From Sphingobacterium sp. CZ-2 (GTDB taxonomy: Bacteria > Bacteroidota > Bacteroidia > Sphingobacteriales > Sphingobacteriaceae), in contig NZ_CP038159.1 in the NCBI RefSeq assembly GCF_004526235.1, forward strand, positions 2,418,001-2,482,000: 64,000 nucleotides of DNA, in the 5' to 3' direction. The position numbers and the translations under genes are program-made. This document shows, piece after piece, positions 1-8,510 of this stretch (positions within the stretch are counted from its first letter, which is position 1; the number at the start of each line of letters is the position of its first letter). The notes beneath the pieces are model-generated. The model was not told the DNA's origin. It was given only the letters and a program-made list of their open reading frames with translations, and searched no databases.

Positions 1-56
1 TCATTGTATTTATTGAAGAATTGCTGATCGTACAGATTCTAGCCTTAATAGGATAA
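1..56 (+). CDS. MlaE-type ABC permease, C-terminal end only (partial)
   Basis: An open frame enters from the left edge (codons from base 3) and stops with TAA at 54-56. The 17 visible residues are hydrophobic and end in VQILALIG. It lies 1 nt before the ATP-binding gene at 58 and the MCE gene at 843. In Mla/MCE operons the permease (MlaE) directly precedes or accompanies the ATPase, so the tail of the permease is the natural reading. Only context and hydrophobicity support this; the family cannot be proved from so few residues. Confidence 0.55.
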   Translation, partial: IVFIEELLIVQILALIG

Positions 57-57
57 C

Positions 58-834
58 ATGGAACAGAAAAAGAACGTAGAGATCGATTATAATGATGCCG
101 TGATTCATGTAGACCATGTGAGCAAATCATTTGGAGACCTGCATGTACTGCGTGATGTCGACCTGAAATTGTACAACCGCGAGAACCTGGTTGTTCTTGG
201 GCGTTCTGGTACCGGTAAATCCGTATTGATCAAATTGATCTCCGGATTGTTGAAACCAGATGCTGGAGATATCCATGTTTTGGGCGAGGTGGTCAATCAT
301 CTAAAAGAAAAAGAATTAAGGGAACTTCGATTGCGGATTGGATTCTCCTTTCAGAATAGTGCCTTGTATGATAGTATGACGGTTAGGGAGAACCTAGAGT
401 TTCCTTTGGTGAGAAACAAAAGAAACCTAACCAGGGCAGAGATCAACAAAGAAGTGGAAGATGTATTAGATGGCGTTGGGCTATTGCGCACGATCAACCA
501 AATGCCATCCGAACTGTCCGGTGGACAACGAAAAAGGATCGGTATTGCGCGTACCTTGATTTTAAGACCCGATATCATGATGTATGATGAACCAACGGCG
601 GGACTTGACCCGATTACCTGTTTGGATATCAATTCCCTGATCAATGAGGTTCAGGAACGGTATAAAACATCATCCATTATCATTACCCATGACTTGGCCT
701 GTGCAAAAATGGTCGGTGACCGAGTGGCCATGTTATTGGACGGACGTTTTGAACGAGTAGGTAAATTTTCGGAAATATTTGATACAGAAGATGAAAGGGT
801 GAAACCTTTCTATGATTATAATTTTATTGTATAA
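58..834 (+). CDS. mlaF: MlaF-type ABC transporter ATP-binding protein
   Basis: This is the cytoplasmic ATPase of a probable phospholipid (Mla-type) transporter between inner and outer membrane. Of 258 residues, Walker A is GRSGTGKS at about 48-55, the ABC signature LSGGQ at about 153-157, and Walker B IMMYDEP at about 173-179, followed by the D-loop AGLDP. Length fits the MlaF family. It sits 1 nt after a permease tail and 8 nt before an MCE-domain gene, the usual MlaE-MlaF-MlaD order. The motifs are seen directly; lipid as substrate is inferred from the MCE neighbour. Confidence 0.88.
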   Translation: MEQKKNVEIDYNDAVIHVDHVSKSFGDLHVLRDVDLKLYNRENLVVLGRSGTGKSVLIKLISGLLKPDAGDIHVLGEVVNHLKEKELRELRLRIGFSFQNSALYDSMTVRENLEFPLVRNKRNLTRAEINKEVEDVLDGVGLLRTINQMPSELSGGQRKRIGIARTLILRPDIMMYDEPTAGLDPITCLDINSLINEVQERYKTSSIIITHDLACAKMVGDRVAMLLDGRFERVGKFSEIFDTEDERVKPFYDYNFIV

Positions 835-842
835 CAGAGTTT

Positions 843-1838
843 ATGGCAACAACAGATAGAAAACGATCCATAATCGTTGGTTTGTTCACCTTTATTGGAT
901 TAATCATTTTAGTGGCTGGTATCTTGGTTTTGGGTACTCAACAGAATAAATTCAGTAAGAATTTAACAGTTACGACCTATTTCAAGGATGTTAAAGGACT
1001 GAAAGTTGGAAACAATGTTTGGTTTTCCGGTGTAAAGGTTGGGATTATCAAGGAGATCAGTTTTGAGAGTGTAGAGAATGTGAAGGTGGTTCTGAATGTA
1101 GAGGAAAAATCGAGTCAATTTATCCGCAAGGATGTTATTGCGACCTTAAGTTCAGATGGTTTGATCGGTAATGCGATCATCAGTTTGGTGGGTGGTTCCG
1201 AAGCTTTCCCACAGATTGAGGACAATGATGTCATCAAATCCGGAGTTTCTGGTGGTATGGATGCCATGTTGGCAACCCTACAGGTTAACAATGAAAACCT
1301 ATTGGAAATCACCAAGAACTTTGCCTTGTTATCTAAACAGATTTTGGATGGAAAAGGAACAGTAGGTGCGCTGATGACGGATGATGAGATTGCCAATAAC
1401 CTGAAGAAAACCGTTGTTTCCTTGAATGGAACCATGACTACAGCTAATGCAGCGGTAAATAATTTATTGACCTTATCTCAGAAATTGAACAACAACGAAG
1501 GATTGATTCATGATTTAACCACCGATAAAGAGGTTTTTGCGAGTTTGAGACAATCTGCAGCACAATTGCAGGGAGTAACTCAAACGGCATCTGCTTTGAT
1601 GGCCAACCTGAATGAAACAACCGCTCGATTGAACGATAAGGATAATGCGATCGGTGTGTTGACCAACGATCCAGAGGCTGCCAATGAGATCAAGCAGATC
1701 CTACGGAACCTGAACATGGGTTCGGCGAAGTTGGATGAAAATATGGAAGCTCTTCAGAGTAACTTCTTATTGCGTGGATTCTTCAAGAAAAAGGCGAAAG
1801 AAGAAGCTGAAGCAGGCGTAGATAGCTTAAAAAATTAA
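843..1838 (+). CDS. mlaD: MCE (MlaD-like) family lipid-binding protein
   Basis: A 331-residue protein with one N-terminal membrane anchor (about residues 11-30) followed by an MCE domain (about 38-118, including the stretch KGLKVGNNVWFSGVKVG) and a long, probably helical C-terminal region rich in Asn, Thr and Leu. MCE proteins are anchored in the inner membrane, face the periplasm, form hexameric rings and pass lipids to or from the partner ATPase/permease. The C-terminal extension is much longer than in E. coli MlaD, as is common for Bacteroidota MCE proteins. Same operon as the ATPase at 58; the end is followed after 6 nt by an RluA gene. Confidence 0.87.
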   Translation: MATTDRKRSIIVGLFTFIGLIILVAGILVLGTQQNKFSKNLTVTTYFKDVKGLKVGNNVWFSGVKVGIIKEISFESVENVKVVLNVEEKSSQFIRKDVIATLSSDGLIGNAIISLVGGSEAFPQIEDNDVIKSGVSGGMDAMLATLQVNNENLLEITKNFALLSKQILDGKGTVGALMTDDEIANNLKKTVVSLNGTMTTANAAVNNLLTLSQKLNNNEGLIHDLTTDKEVFASLRQSAAQLQGVTQTASALMANLNETTARLNDKDNAIGVLTNDPEAANEIKQILRNLNMGSAKLDENMEALQSNFLLRGFFKKKAKEEAEAGVDSLKN

Positions 1839-1844
1839 GCTTAG

Positions 1845-2543
1845 ATGATTACAGAAAATGATATCCTTTTTGAGGATAACCATCTTATTGCCATTAATAA
1901 ACAAGGTGGTGATATTGTTCAGGTAGATAATTCAGGTGATCCTTCGATGGAGGATATGCTGAAGGTTTTCCTGGCGAAAAAATATAATAAGCCCAATGAT
2001 GCATTTGTTGGGGTGATCCACCGCTTGGATCGTCCGGTAAGTGGGATGATTTTATTTGCCAAGACCAGCAAGGGTTTGGATCGAATGAATCGGCTGTTCC
2101 ATGATCGTAAGGTCAGTAAAACTTATTTAGCTGTTGTTCGCGAAAAGCCTAAGTCGATGAAAGGGACTTTGAAAAACTGGTTGTTGCGGGACAGGAAGAA
2201 GATGGTGACCAAAGCCTATGATCGGGAAGTGAAGAACGGGAGTTATGCGGAGTTGGATTATGAGGTAGTGGGAGCTTTGGATGGGTTTTATCTGTTGAAG
2301 ATCAATCCGTTGACTGGAAGGACACATCAGATCCGGAGCCAGCTTTCTTTTATGGGCTGTCCGATCGTGGGGGATAATAAGTATGGGTATCCTCGCGGAA
2401 GCCAGTTAAGGACTATTTGTTTGCATTCGAGGTCTTTGGCGTTCAAGCATCCGGTGAAGGAGGAGGAAATGATCGTGAAGGCACCATTGCCGAAGGATGG
2501 TTTCTGGGAGAAATTCAATGTTTTGTTGAAGGAGGATATCTGA
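1845..2543 (+). CDS. RluA-family RNA pseudouridine synthase
   Basis: Converts specific uridines to pseudouridine in rRNA or tRNA. The catalytic HRLDR motif (Asp at residue 62) is present at about 59-63, followed by the family segment VSGMILFAKTSKG, and the C-terminal GRTHQIR-type motif is seen as LTGRTHQIRSQL. There is no N-terminal S4 domain; at 232 residues it is a short, catalytic-core RluA/RluC/YhcT-type enzyme. It starts 6 nt after the MCE gene and probably shares its transcript. The target uridine cannot be deduced. Confidence 0.88.
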   Translation: MITENDILFEDNHLIAINKQGGDIVQVDNSGDPSMEDMLKVFLAKKYNKPNDAFVGVIHRLDRPVSGMILFAKTSKGLDRMNRLFHDRKVSKTYLAVVREKPKSMKGTLKNWLLRDRKKMVTKAYDREVKNGSYAELDYEVVGALDGFYLLKINPLTGRTHQIRSQLSFMGCPIVGDNKYGYPRGSQLRTICLHSRSLAFKHPVKEEEMIVKAPLPKDGFWEKFNVLLKEDI

Positions 2544-2585
2544 TTGTTGGTCTGCTAAGATCTGATCGTTGGTCTCCTGTGGATG

Positions 2586-2618
2586 TTTGATATTAGTTAA
2601 GATTTATACGTAACTTTA
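2586..2618 (+). promoter_or_regulatory. Candidate Bacteroidota promoter for the CAMC protein gene
   Basis: TTTG at 2586-2589 and TAACTTTA at 2611-2618 are separated by 21 nt and resemble the Bacteroidota -33/-7 pattern TTTG / TAnnTTTG, with one mismatch at the last base. The start codon is at 2623, so the leader would be very short. Confidence 0.4.
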
Positions 2619-2622
2619 TACC

Positions 2623-2910
2623 ATGAAATATTTAAGAGCCCTGAAGTTGAGTCTAATTGCTTTGATGCTTTGTTTGTCTTTTGTTTCTGTGCCTACGGTT
2701 AGTTCGGCGCAATGTGCGATGTGTTCATTAAATGCAGAGAACAGTACAAAGGATGGCAATACGCAAGGGAAGGGATTGAATGCGGGGATATTGTTCCTAT
2801 TGGCGATGCCATTTCTTTTTGCCGCTGGTATGGGAATTCTTTGGTACAAGAAATACAGAACACCTTCGGAGAAGTCTGGGTTTAAGATGACGGAAGGGTT
2901 GGAGAAGTAA
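2623..2910 (+). CDS. Small exported/membrane protein with CAMC motif, unknown function
   Basis: A 95-residue protein: an N-terminal signal peptide or first membrane segment (about 10-27), then SAQCAMCSLNAENS just after the predicted cleavage site, and a second hydrophobic segment (about 52-74, ILFLLAMPFLFAAGMGILWY) followed by a basic tail. The two cysteines spaced CxxC at the mature N-terminus could bind a metal, form a disulfide or, less likely, hold heme. I do not recognise a named family with certainty; similar short QCAMC proteins occur across Bacteroidota. It has its own likely promoter and is followed by a GC-rich hairpin. Confidence 0.75.
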   Translation: MKYLRALKLSLIALMLCLSFVSVPTVSSAQCAMCSLNAENSTKDGNTQGKGLNAGILFLLAMPFLFAAGMGILWYKKYRTPSEKSGFKMTEGLEK

Positions 2911-2919
2911 CTTTGTTAG

Positions 2920-2945
2920 GGGGGGCGCGTCATGGGCCGCCCCCC
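2920..2945. terminator. GC-rich hairpin downstream of the CAMC gene
   Basis: An 8-bp stem, GGGGGGCG (2920-2927) with CGCCCCCC (2938-2945), encloses a 10-nt loop. It lacks a following T run because the palindromic repeat begins at once, so it may act as a weak or Rho-assisted stop, or be unrelated to termination. Confidence 0.4.
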
Positions 2946-3055
2946 GTCATTGCGAGGAACGAAGCAATCTTTTGATTAATTTAAAGATTGCTTCGTCGTA
3001 CCTCCTCGCAATGACGGAATGATTCCTCGCAATGACGCAGAGCCTCGCAATGACA
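2945..3055. repeat. Dispersed palindromic repeat, locus 1
   Basis: The left arm CGTCATTGCGAGGAACG... (2945-2972) faces a right arm (about 2982-3016) that contains an extra TCGTACC insertion, forming a long imperfect hairpin. Two truncated right-arm copies, each with the 13-nt core CCTCGCAATGACG or a one-base variant, follow at about 3025-3037 and 3043-3055. It lies between convergent genes (2910 on + and 3085 on -). Confidence 0.9.
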
Positions 3056-3084
3056 GGGAAACTTACCTACTCCTAATTTTAATC

Positions 3085-3378
3085 CTACTCATGATTAATA
3101 TACTGCATCGTACTATCAAAAATAAACGCCTTATCCGGAAACTGCGCACCAATAACAGCTTGAATTTCCTGCAAAACCTCCTCTTGAAACTCCACAATCT
3201 CTTTTTCGCTATTCAACGTCACCTGCATACAATAAGTCTGGCCTTCATGCGGCGAATTCAACATCTTCAAAAATTTGATGTTCTTGCCTTCATGCGCCTT
3301 CAATTGAGTCCTGATCCAAACCAGCAGATCATGATGAACGCTGTCCTCCATAATGATGGAAATGTTATATAGAAACAT
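3085..3378 (-). CDS. DUF4286 family protein
   Basis: A 97-residue soluble protein whose sequence pattern (start MFLYNISIIMEDS, then HHDLLVWIRTQLKAH and GQTYCMQVTLNSE) matches the small DUF4286 family common in Bacteroidota, of unknown function. Members resemble a ferredoxin-like fold and are single-domain. It is divergent from the S9-like lipoprotein gene at 3473. A minus-strand TACTTTTG (-7-like box) is present at 3417-3424. Family recognition is from memory of the pattern; no function is proposed. Confidence 0.8.
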   Translation of the reverse strand: MFLYNISIIMEDSVHHDLLVWIRTQLKAHEGKNIKFLKMLNSPHEGQTYCMQVTLNSEKEIVEFQEEVLQEIQAVIGAQFPDKAFIFDSTMQYINHE

Positions 3379-3472
3379 AAAATATGATTTTGATATCTGC
3401 TGTAAAATTAAGGTTGCAAAAGTAACTTTTCCGTATTTTTTTTTAATATTTGAGAAAGGGATAAAATAGTAT

Positions 3473-5359
3473 ATGAAAGGGAATGCTTTGATTTTTGTAA
3501 TAATCTTGCTTGGGATGTTTATTTCTTGTAAGCAATCGGACAGAAATCAACCGATTATCCCCGTGGAAGATTTCTTTGTAAAACCCGATAAGGGATCTTT
3601 CAAATTATCACCTGATGGCAGCAAAATTGGCTATCTGGATGTACATGACCATTGTAAGAATATTTTTATCCTGGATCTACAAAACCCCGATTCATCCAAG
3701 CAACTGACCTATCAGGCCGACCTGAATGTGCAGAGCTTCTTTTGGCTGGATAACAAACAGATTGTCTTTTCCAATACCCAATCAGCGGCAGATAGCCTCC
3801 GATTGTTCTATATTGATGTGAAGACCGAAAAACGGTCCCCATTATTATCGCCCCAGAAGTCAAGGTTAAGATGGATCAATCCCATCAAAGTGAATAATGG
3901 TGCTGTTACTGTGGCGATGAACAAACGGGATTCTTCTCTTTTCGATCTCTATAAAATCTATTTTGATGGTCGTAAAGAGGAATTGGTCTACAAAAATCCG
4001 GGCAATATTGTTTCTTGGATCGGCTCGCCGGATGGGGTGGTGAGATTGGCAATGACCAGTGACAGCGTACAGGAATCCGTGCTATACCGTGCCTCCGAAA
4101 GCGCAGCTTTTAAGGAGGTCATGCAGAACAATTTTGAAACGATCTTCATTCCATTGGGTTTCAAGAAAGGCGCTATGGAAACCGTATATGCCCTATCCAA
4201 TCAGAACAGAGATAAACTTGCTTTGGTCGAATTTGATGCAAGTCAAGGAAAAGAGGATAAATTACTGTTCATGGAAGAAAAGGGAGATCTATCCTCCGAA
4301 GGATATTCCCATCAGGTTCAAGAAATGGCTTTCACCTCTTCTTTTACCAATAAATATGAAAAGCGCTTCTTCAATCCCGTGTACGAAGATGTGTATAAAG
4401 ACCTGAAAAAGAAATTCGATGATTCGGAAATTGGTTTTGTGGATGCAGATCAGAAACTGGAAGGTTTCATTGTACGTGTTTATAGCGACATCCATCCAGG
4501 GGAGATCTACTATTATAACCGCTTGTCCAAAACCTACAAATTATTGACAGAGGATAATCCGAAATTGAAGGATAAAGACTTCAATAAAATGGAGGAACTG
4601 GTTTATCAGACCCGTGATAATAAAACCATCCATGCCTACATTACCTATCCAGGGAATAAAACGAAAGATGTACCTGTTGTGGTATTGGTCCATGATGGAC
4701 CGAACCGACGCAGCGATTGGGGCTTTGACCAGGAGGTGCAATTTTTGACCAATAGGGGATATGCAGTCTTCCAGATCAATTATAGAGGTTCTATGGGTTA
4801 CGGTAAGGAATTCTGGACCGCTGGTTTTAAGGAATGGGGTGGTAAGATCCAATCGGATATCTCCGAAGGGGTAACCTGGTTGATCCATCAGGGGATTGCC
4901 GATAAGAACCGTATTGCCATTATGGGCTCCGGTTTTGGGGGTTATTCGGCGCTCTACGCTGCAGCCTTCAATCCAGGATTGTATAAATGTGCGATTTCAT
5001 CCTCCGGATACAGTAATCTATTTACCTATTTTAGGGAAATCCCAGCCCATTTACAGCATTATGTGCAGTTGTATTATCGGATCATCGGAAATCCGGAAAA
5101 GGAATCCGAACTCTTCCAGGCGATCTCACCTGTTTTCCATGCGGATAAAGTAAGAATGCCGGTCCTGTTTTTCCAAGGCGGAAAAGATAAATACAGCTCC
5201 GTGACCGATGCGAACCAATTTGTGGGCAAGTTGAAAGCCAACAATGTGCCTGTACGCTATGTTTTCAAGAAGGATGAAGGGAAACGCTTTAGAAACGAGG
5301 AGAACGTAGTGGAATACTACCAGGAAATAGAGCGTTTTTTGGCTGAGAATTTGCGTTAA
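3473..5359 (+). CDS. S9 prolyl-oligopeptidase-like lipoprotein, catalytically degenerate
   Basis: A 628-residue lipoprotein (lipobox Cys19 in FISCKQ) with an N-terminal beta-propeller-like half and a C-terminal alpha/beta hydrolase half of the S9 (DPP-IV/acylaminoacyl peptidase) type. The nucleophile elbow, normally GxSxGG, reads GSGFGG (residues 485-490), so the catalytic Ser is Gly487. The canonical EGHGF near the C-terminus reads EGKRF, so the catalytic His is Lys604. Asp572 (GGKDKYS) is kept. The protein is therefore probably a pseudoenzyme, for example a peptide-binding or sensory lipoprotein. It ends 10 nt before a histidine kinase gene, which suggests co-transcription and perhaps a sensing role. 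Confidence 0.88.
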   Translation: MKGNALIFVIILLGMFISCKQSDRNQPIIPVEDFFVKPDKGSFKLSPDGSKIGYLDVHDHCKNIFILDLQNPDSSKQLTYQADLNVQSFFWLDNKQIVFSNTQSAADSLRLFYIDVKTEKRSPLLSPQKSRLRWINPIKVNNGAVTVAMNKRDSSLFDLYKIYFDGRKEELVYKNPGNIVSWIGSPDGVVRLAMTSDSVQESVLYRASESAAFKEVMQNNFETIFIPLGFKKGAMETVYALSNQNRDKLALVEFDASQGKEDKLLFMEEKGDLSSEGYSHQVQEMAFTSSFTNKYEKRFFNPVYEDVYKDLKKKFDDSEIGFVDADQKLEGFIVRVYSDIHPGEIYYYNRLSKTYKLLTEDNPKLKDKDFNKMEELVYQTRDNKTIHAYITYPGNKTKDVPVVVLVHDGPNRRSDWGFDQEVQFLTNRGYAVFQINYRGSMGYGKEFWTAGFKEWGGKIQSDISEGVTWLIHQGIADKNRIAIMGSGFGGYSALYAAAFNPGLYKCAISSSGYSNLFTYFREIPAHLQHYVQLYYRIIGNPEKESELFQAISPVFHADKVRMPVLFFQGGKDKYSSVTDANQFVGKLKANNVPVRYVFKKDEGKRFRNEENVVEYYQEIERFLAENLR

Positions 5360-5369
5360 TTAACTTAAC

Positions 5370-7028
5370 ATGATCAATAGGACCAGTAAATATCGTAAGA
5401 ACTTAGGTTTATTGATAACCTTTTTCTCCTTTCTGACGATCCTATACATCGTTTCGGTCTTTGTGGCGCGACGGACCATGACGAATTTCGTGGAATCTGA
5501 ATTCTTTAATAGAAAGGCCGATGTCTTTGATAGCAGCCTAAAAGCCTATAATAATTTCTTCAATAACGATATTCCGGAAGTCTCCAACTACCAAGGTTAC
5601 CTAGACTCTGTACATGCCATCACCTATGCTGAAAAAATCTTAAGAAAAACCCCTTTCCTGGAGGAAGTGGTCTTCTATGATGTGTTGTTCAGTAATTTAA
5701 ATGAAGGGGTACGTGGTGTGCGGTTTCAGAACCTATTGATCTATCCTCGATCTATCTTTTCCTTCCACCTGAATGAAGAGAACAAATTGATCAAGAACAG
5801 TCTGACCGAAAGCACAAACAGGCCATCTTCGGATGATTTCAACAATATGGCCATCAAAATGGTGAATTTTTTGGAGGTTTTGGATGATTCAACTTCCCTT
5901 TCCGAAAATGATATCTATCGGATTTTTTATAATACGATGCCCGGGAAGATCACCTTTTTGAACATCCCTCGGGTAAATGCCCTCCGTGCCTATAAGGGTT
6001 TGATGGAGGATACCAGCAACATCTCCCAAGCTTATGACCAGGATTTCTTTGTGTACAAGGTAAATCCGCAGAAGATAAAAATCGTCAATACCCAAGAGCG
6101 CTTGTACGAGAAGGTAAGGATTCTGCCGATCGCCAATCCAAACCTGACCGAAGAACCCTCTTATCTTACTACCGATATGCCCTTGCCAAACGCCTTATCG
6201 GATTATAAACTGCAGTTTGACTCCTCCGAACAACATCTCCGGGGCGAGATCAACCGCCGATTTTTCCCTGTAGTGTTAGGGATATCTTTAGTTTATTTTA
6301 TTTTATTGTTAATAATTTACTTGATTTACCGTAATATATCCATCAACAGCAGGCTGTTTCAGCTGCAGTACGACTTCATCAATAACCTGACGCATGAGTT
6401 CAAGACCCCGGTGAGCGTGATCAAGATTGCAGGGAATAATATCAAAAGTGCGGAGAAAATATCCGATCAGGAAAGGAATATGTATGGAAGGATCTTGGAT
6501 CAGGAAGCGGATAAGTTAAATAATTTGATGAATAAACTACTGTCTTTCACGCAGATAGAAAATAAATCCTTAAAATTTAAGGGAGAATACGTGGATTTGA
6601 ACAGTTTTTGCGAGGAAATATTTGATGCAACACGTTTGAAGTATCCCGATTTAAACCTGAGTTATCGAATTCAGGTGGTGAATCAAATGTATACCGATCC
6701 AGTTTTATTGAATTCCGTGTTTCAGAATTTAATCGATAATGCTTATAAATATTCCGAAGTTTCGAGAAAATTTATTGATATTAGTGTTGAGCAAATCAAA
6801 AGTAATTTTGTGATCGTGTTTGCCGACAAAGGAATCGGGATTGAAAAACAAGAATTAAAGAATATATTTAAAAAGTTTTACAGAGTAAAGAATCAATTTA
6901 ATCAGGGTGGCAGTGTTGGATTAGGCTTGGCATTTTGTAAAGAGATTACTGAATTTATGGGTGGAGAGATCAAGGTAAGCAGTGTAAAAGGTGAAGGAAC
7001 GACATTTACCCTGGTTTTTCCAAAATAA
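5370..7028 (+). CDS. Membrane sensor histidine kinase
   Basis: A 552-residue inner-membrane kinase with a transmembrane segment at about 14-33, a periplasmic sensor region of about 260 residues without a recognised domain, a second segment at about 297-318, then HisKA with H-box NLTHEFKTPVSV (phospho-His about 342) and HATPase_c with N-box LIDNAYKY, G1 DKGIGI and G2 GLGLAF. It would autophosphorylate and pass phosphate to the regulator encoded just downstream (ATG 13 nt after its stop). The pseudo-peptidase lipoprotein gene lies 10 nt upstream, so all three may form one operon. The signal is unknown. Confidence 0.93.
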   Translation: MINRTSKYRKNLGLLITFFSFLTILYIVSVFVARRTMTNFVESEFFNRKADVFDSSLKAYNNFFNNDIPEVSNYQGYLDSVHAITYAEKILRKTPFLEEVVFYDVLFSNLNEGVRGVRFQNLLIYPRSIFSFHLNEENKLIKNSLTESTNRPSSDDFNNMAIKMVNFLEVLDDSTSLSENDIYRIFYNTMPGKITFLNIPRVNALRAYKGLMEDTSNISQAYDQDFFVYKVNPQKIKIVNTQERLYEKVRILPIANPNLTEEPSYLTTDMPLPNALSDYKLQFDSSEQHLRGEINRRFFPVVLGISLVYFILLLIIYLIYRNISINSRLFQLQYDFINNLTHEFKTPVSVIKIAGNNIKSAEKISDQERNMYGRILDQEADKLNNLMNKLLSFTQIENKSLKFKGEYVDLNSFCEEIFDATRLKYPDLNLSYRIQVVNQMYTDPVLLNSVFQNLIDNAYKYSEVSRKFIDISVEQIKSNFVIVFADKGIGIEKQELKNIFKKFYRVKNQFNQGGSVGLGLAFCKEITEFMGGEIKVSSVKGEGTTFTLVFPK

Positions 7029-7041
7029 TTCGAAGCAAACT

Positions 7042-7749
7042 ATGAATAAAGATATAAAAATTGCAGTTGTTGAAGATGATGATAACTTACGCTTCTTGGT
7101 AAGTCATCGCCTCCAGACAGAGAATTTTCAGGTTATTCAATCAAATAATGGTATAGAAGCCGAGAAGATCATCTTGGATGAGCGTCCAGACATCGTTCTG
7201 TTGGATTGGATGTTGCCGGGGAAGGAAGGTATTGATGTGTGTGAATCGGTTAGGAAGGCAGGGTTTGAGAACATCATCATCATGATGACGGCAAAATCAC
7301 AGGACATTGATAAGATTGATGCCTACAGCTTCGGAGTTACCGACTACATCACGAAACCTTTCAACATGGACGTGCTGGTTGCCATGATCGAGAATAAGGT
7401 ACGCTTTTTCGTGCCGAAATCGCAGAATGAAGTATACCACTTTGGCAATACCGAGCACCATCCGAATGTGCATTCCCTGATCAGGGATGGCAAGAAGATT
7501 GAGTTGACCATCTTAGAGAACCGTATCCTACTTCATTTCCTTCAGAATAAGGGCCGTGATATCACGAGGGAAGAATTAATGGAAGTGGTATGGGGCTATA
7601 GTTCCAATGTGAATACCAGGACCTTAGATATGCACGTGGTGCGTTTGCGTAAGAAAATCGAGACCAATCCGGACAAACCATTCTACCTACAGACGGTGCG
7701 TGGATTAGGATATAAATTTATCAACGACGAGGGCGAGGAAACCGCCTAA
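7042..7749 (+). CDS. OmpR-family response regulator
   Basis: A 235-residue regulator: receiver domain with acidic pocket VVEDDDN, phospho-acceptor Asp55 in VLLDWMLPG, and the switch Lys in ITKPF, followed by a winged-helix Trans_reg_C domain that ends TVRGLGYKF. The ATG at 7042 gives a canonical receiver start (MNKDIKIAVVEDD). The reading frame is open back to 6991 inside the kinase gene, but that start would add 17 non-homologous residues. It is the cognate partner of the kinase at 5370. A strong terminator follows at 7794. Confidence 0.93.
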   Translation: MNKDIKIAVVEDDDNLRFLVSHRLQTENFQVIQSNNGIEAEKIILDERPDIVLLDWMLPGKEGIDVCESVRKAGFENIIIMMTAKSQDIDKIDAYSFGVTDYITKPFNMDVLVAMIENKVRFFVPKSQNEVYHFGNTEHHPNVHSLIRDGKKIELTILENRILLHFLQNKGRDITREELMEVVWGYSSNVNTRTLDMHVVRLRKKIETNPDKPFYLQTVRGLGYKFINDEGEETA

Positions 7750-7793
7750 AAATTTGTTTTATTAAAATATTTTATATATCTTCGTCAGAAGAG

Positions 7794-7840
7794 CAAGACC
7801 ATGTTGTCCTTATTTGGATAGTGTGGTCTTGTCTTTTTTT
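7794..7840 (+). terminator. Rho-independent terminator after the two-component pair
   Basis: An 8-bp perfect stem CAAGACCA (7794-7801) / TGGTCTTG (7824-7831) is followed by a run of T. Confidence 0.85.
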
Positions 7841-7886
7841 TGTTAATTAAAATTATTCATTAAAGATCGCGTAAAGGGTTAATATT

Positions 7887-8360
7887 ATGGCAGAAGTAAC
7901 GTATTACACCGAAGAAGGTTTGACCAAATTAAAGGAAGAACTTCAATACTTAAAAACAGAAGGAAGAGCAAATATTGCGAAGGCAATTGCAGAAGCTCGT
8001 GATAAGGGAGATTTGTCGGAAAATGCAGAGTATGATGCTGCAAAAGAAGCTCAAGGGCTTCACGAGGCGAAGATCGCGAAATTGGAAGAGGTTTTGGCCT
8101 CTGCACGAATCATCGATGAGTCCAATCTGGACACGTCGAAGGTGCTTGCTCTATCTTTCGTAAAGATTAAAAACAAGAAGACCGGGGCGGTGATGTCCTA
8201 TCAGTTGGTTTCCGAAACGGAGGCTGACCTGAAGGCAGGGCGTATTTCGGTGAAGTCGCCAATTGCACAGGGTCTTTTAGGCCTGCAGGTAGGTGACGTC
8301 GCGAAGGTGGATGTGCCTGCTGGTCAAATGGAATTGGAAGTCTTAGAGATTTCCCGATAA
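7887..8360 (+). CDS. greA: Transcription elongation factor GreA
   Basis: A 157-residue factor that rescues backtracked RNA polymerase by stimulating transcript cleavage. The N-terminal coiled coil (about 8-75) contains the family signature GDLSENAEYDAAKE, including the acidic tip residues, and the C-terminal FKBP-like GreA/GreB domain includes the segment ISVKSPIAQGLLG. Length matches GreA. It is monocistronic, between terminators at 7794 and 8411. Confidence 0.96.
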   Translation: MAEVTYYTEEGLTKLKEELQYLKTEGRANIAKAIAEARDKGDLSENAEYDAAKEAQGLHEAKIAKLEEVLASARIIDESNLDTSKVLALSFVKIKNKKTGAVMSYQLVSETEADLKAGRISVKSPIAQGLLGLQVGDVAKVDVPAGQMELEVLEISR

Positions 8361-8410
8361 ATTTATTCAGGTTATGTGCGGTTTGCCATAACCGTATGTA
8401 ATTTATGAGA

Positions 8411-8440
8411 ATGCCTCCAAATCTTGGAGGCATTTTTTTT
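8411..8440 (+). terminator. Rho-independent terminator after greA
   Basis: A 10-bp stem ATGCCTCCAA (8411-8420) / TTGGAGGCAT (8424-8433) with a 3-nt loop, followed by T8. Confidence 0.93.
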
Positions 8441-8478
8441 AGCGGTCAAAAAGGCAGTCGAGATGTAGAGAAAATTCT

Positions 8479-8486
8479 TATCTTTG
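8479..8486 (+). promoter_or_regulatory. Candidate -7 box (TATCTTTG) upstream of the HIT gene
   Basis: The sequence TATCTTTG matches the Bacteroidota -7 consensus TAnnTTTG and lies 24 nt before the ATG at 8511, downstream of the greA terminator where a new promoter is expected. No good -33 TTTG is present at the usual distance. Confidence 0.4.
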
Positions 8487-8510
8487 TTACTCACGAAAAA
8501 CGAGTAGTTT

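Noticed and set aside
3019..3372. A + strand frame covering the locus 1 repeat and the DUF4286 gene
   Set aside because: It translates repeat sequence (PRND motifs) and the reverse strand of DUF4286; the repeat shows the same peptide wherever it is read.
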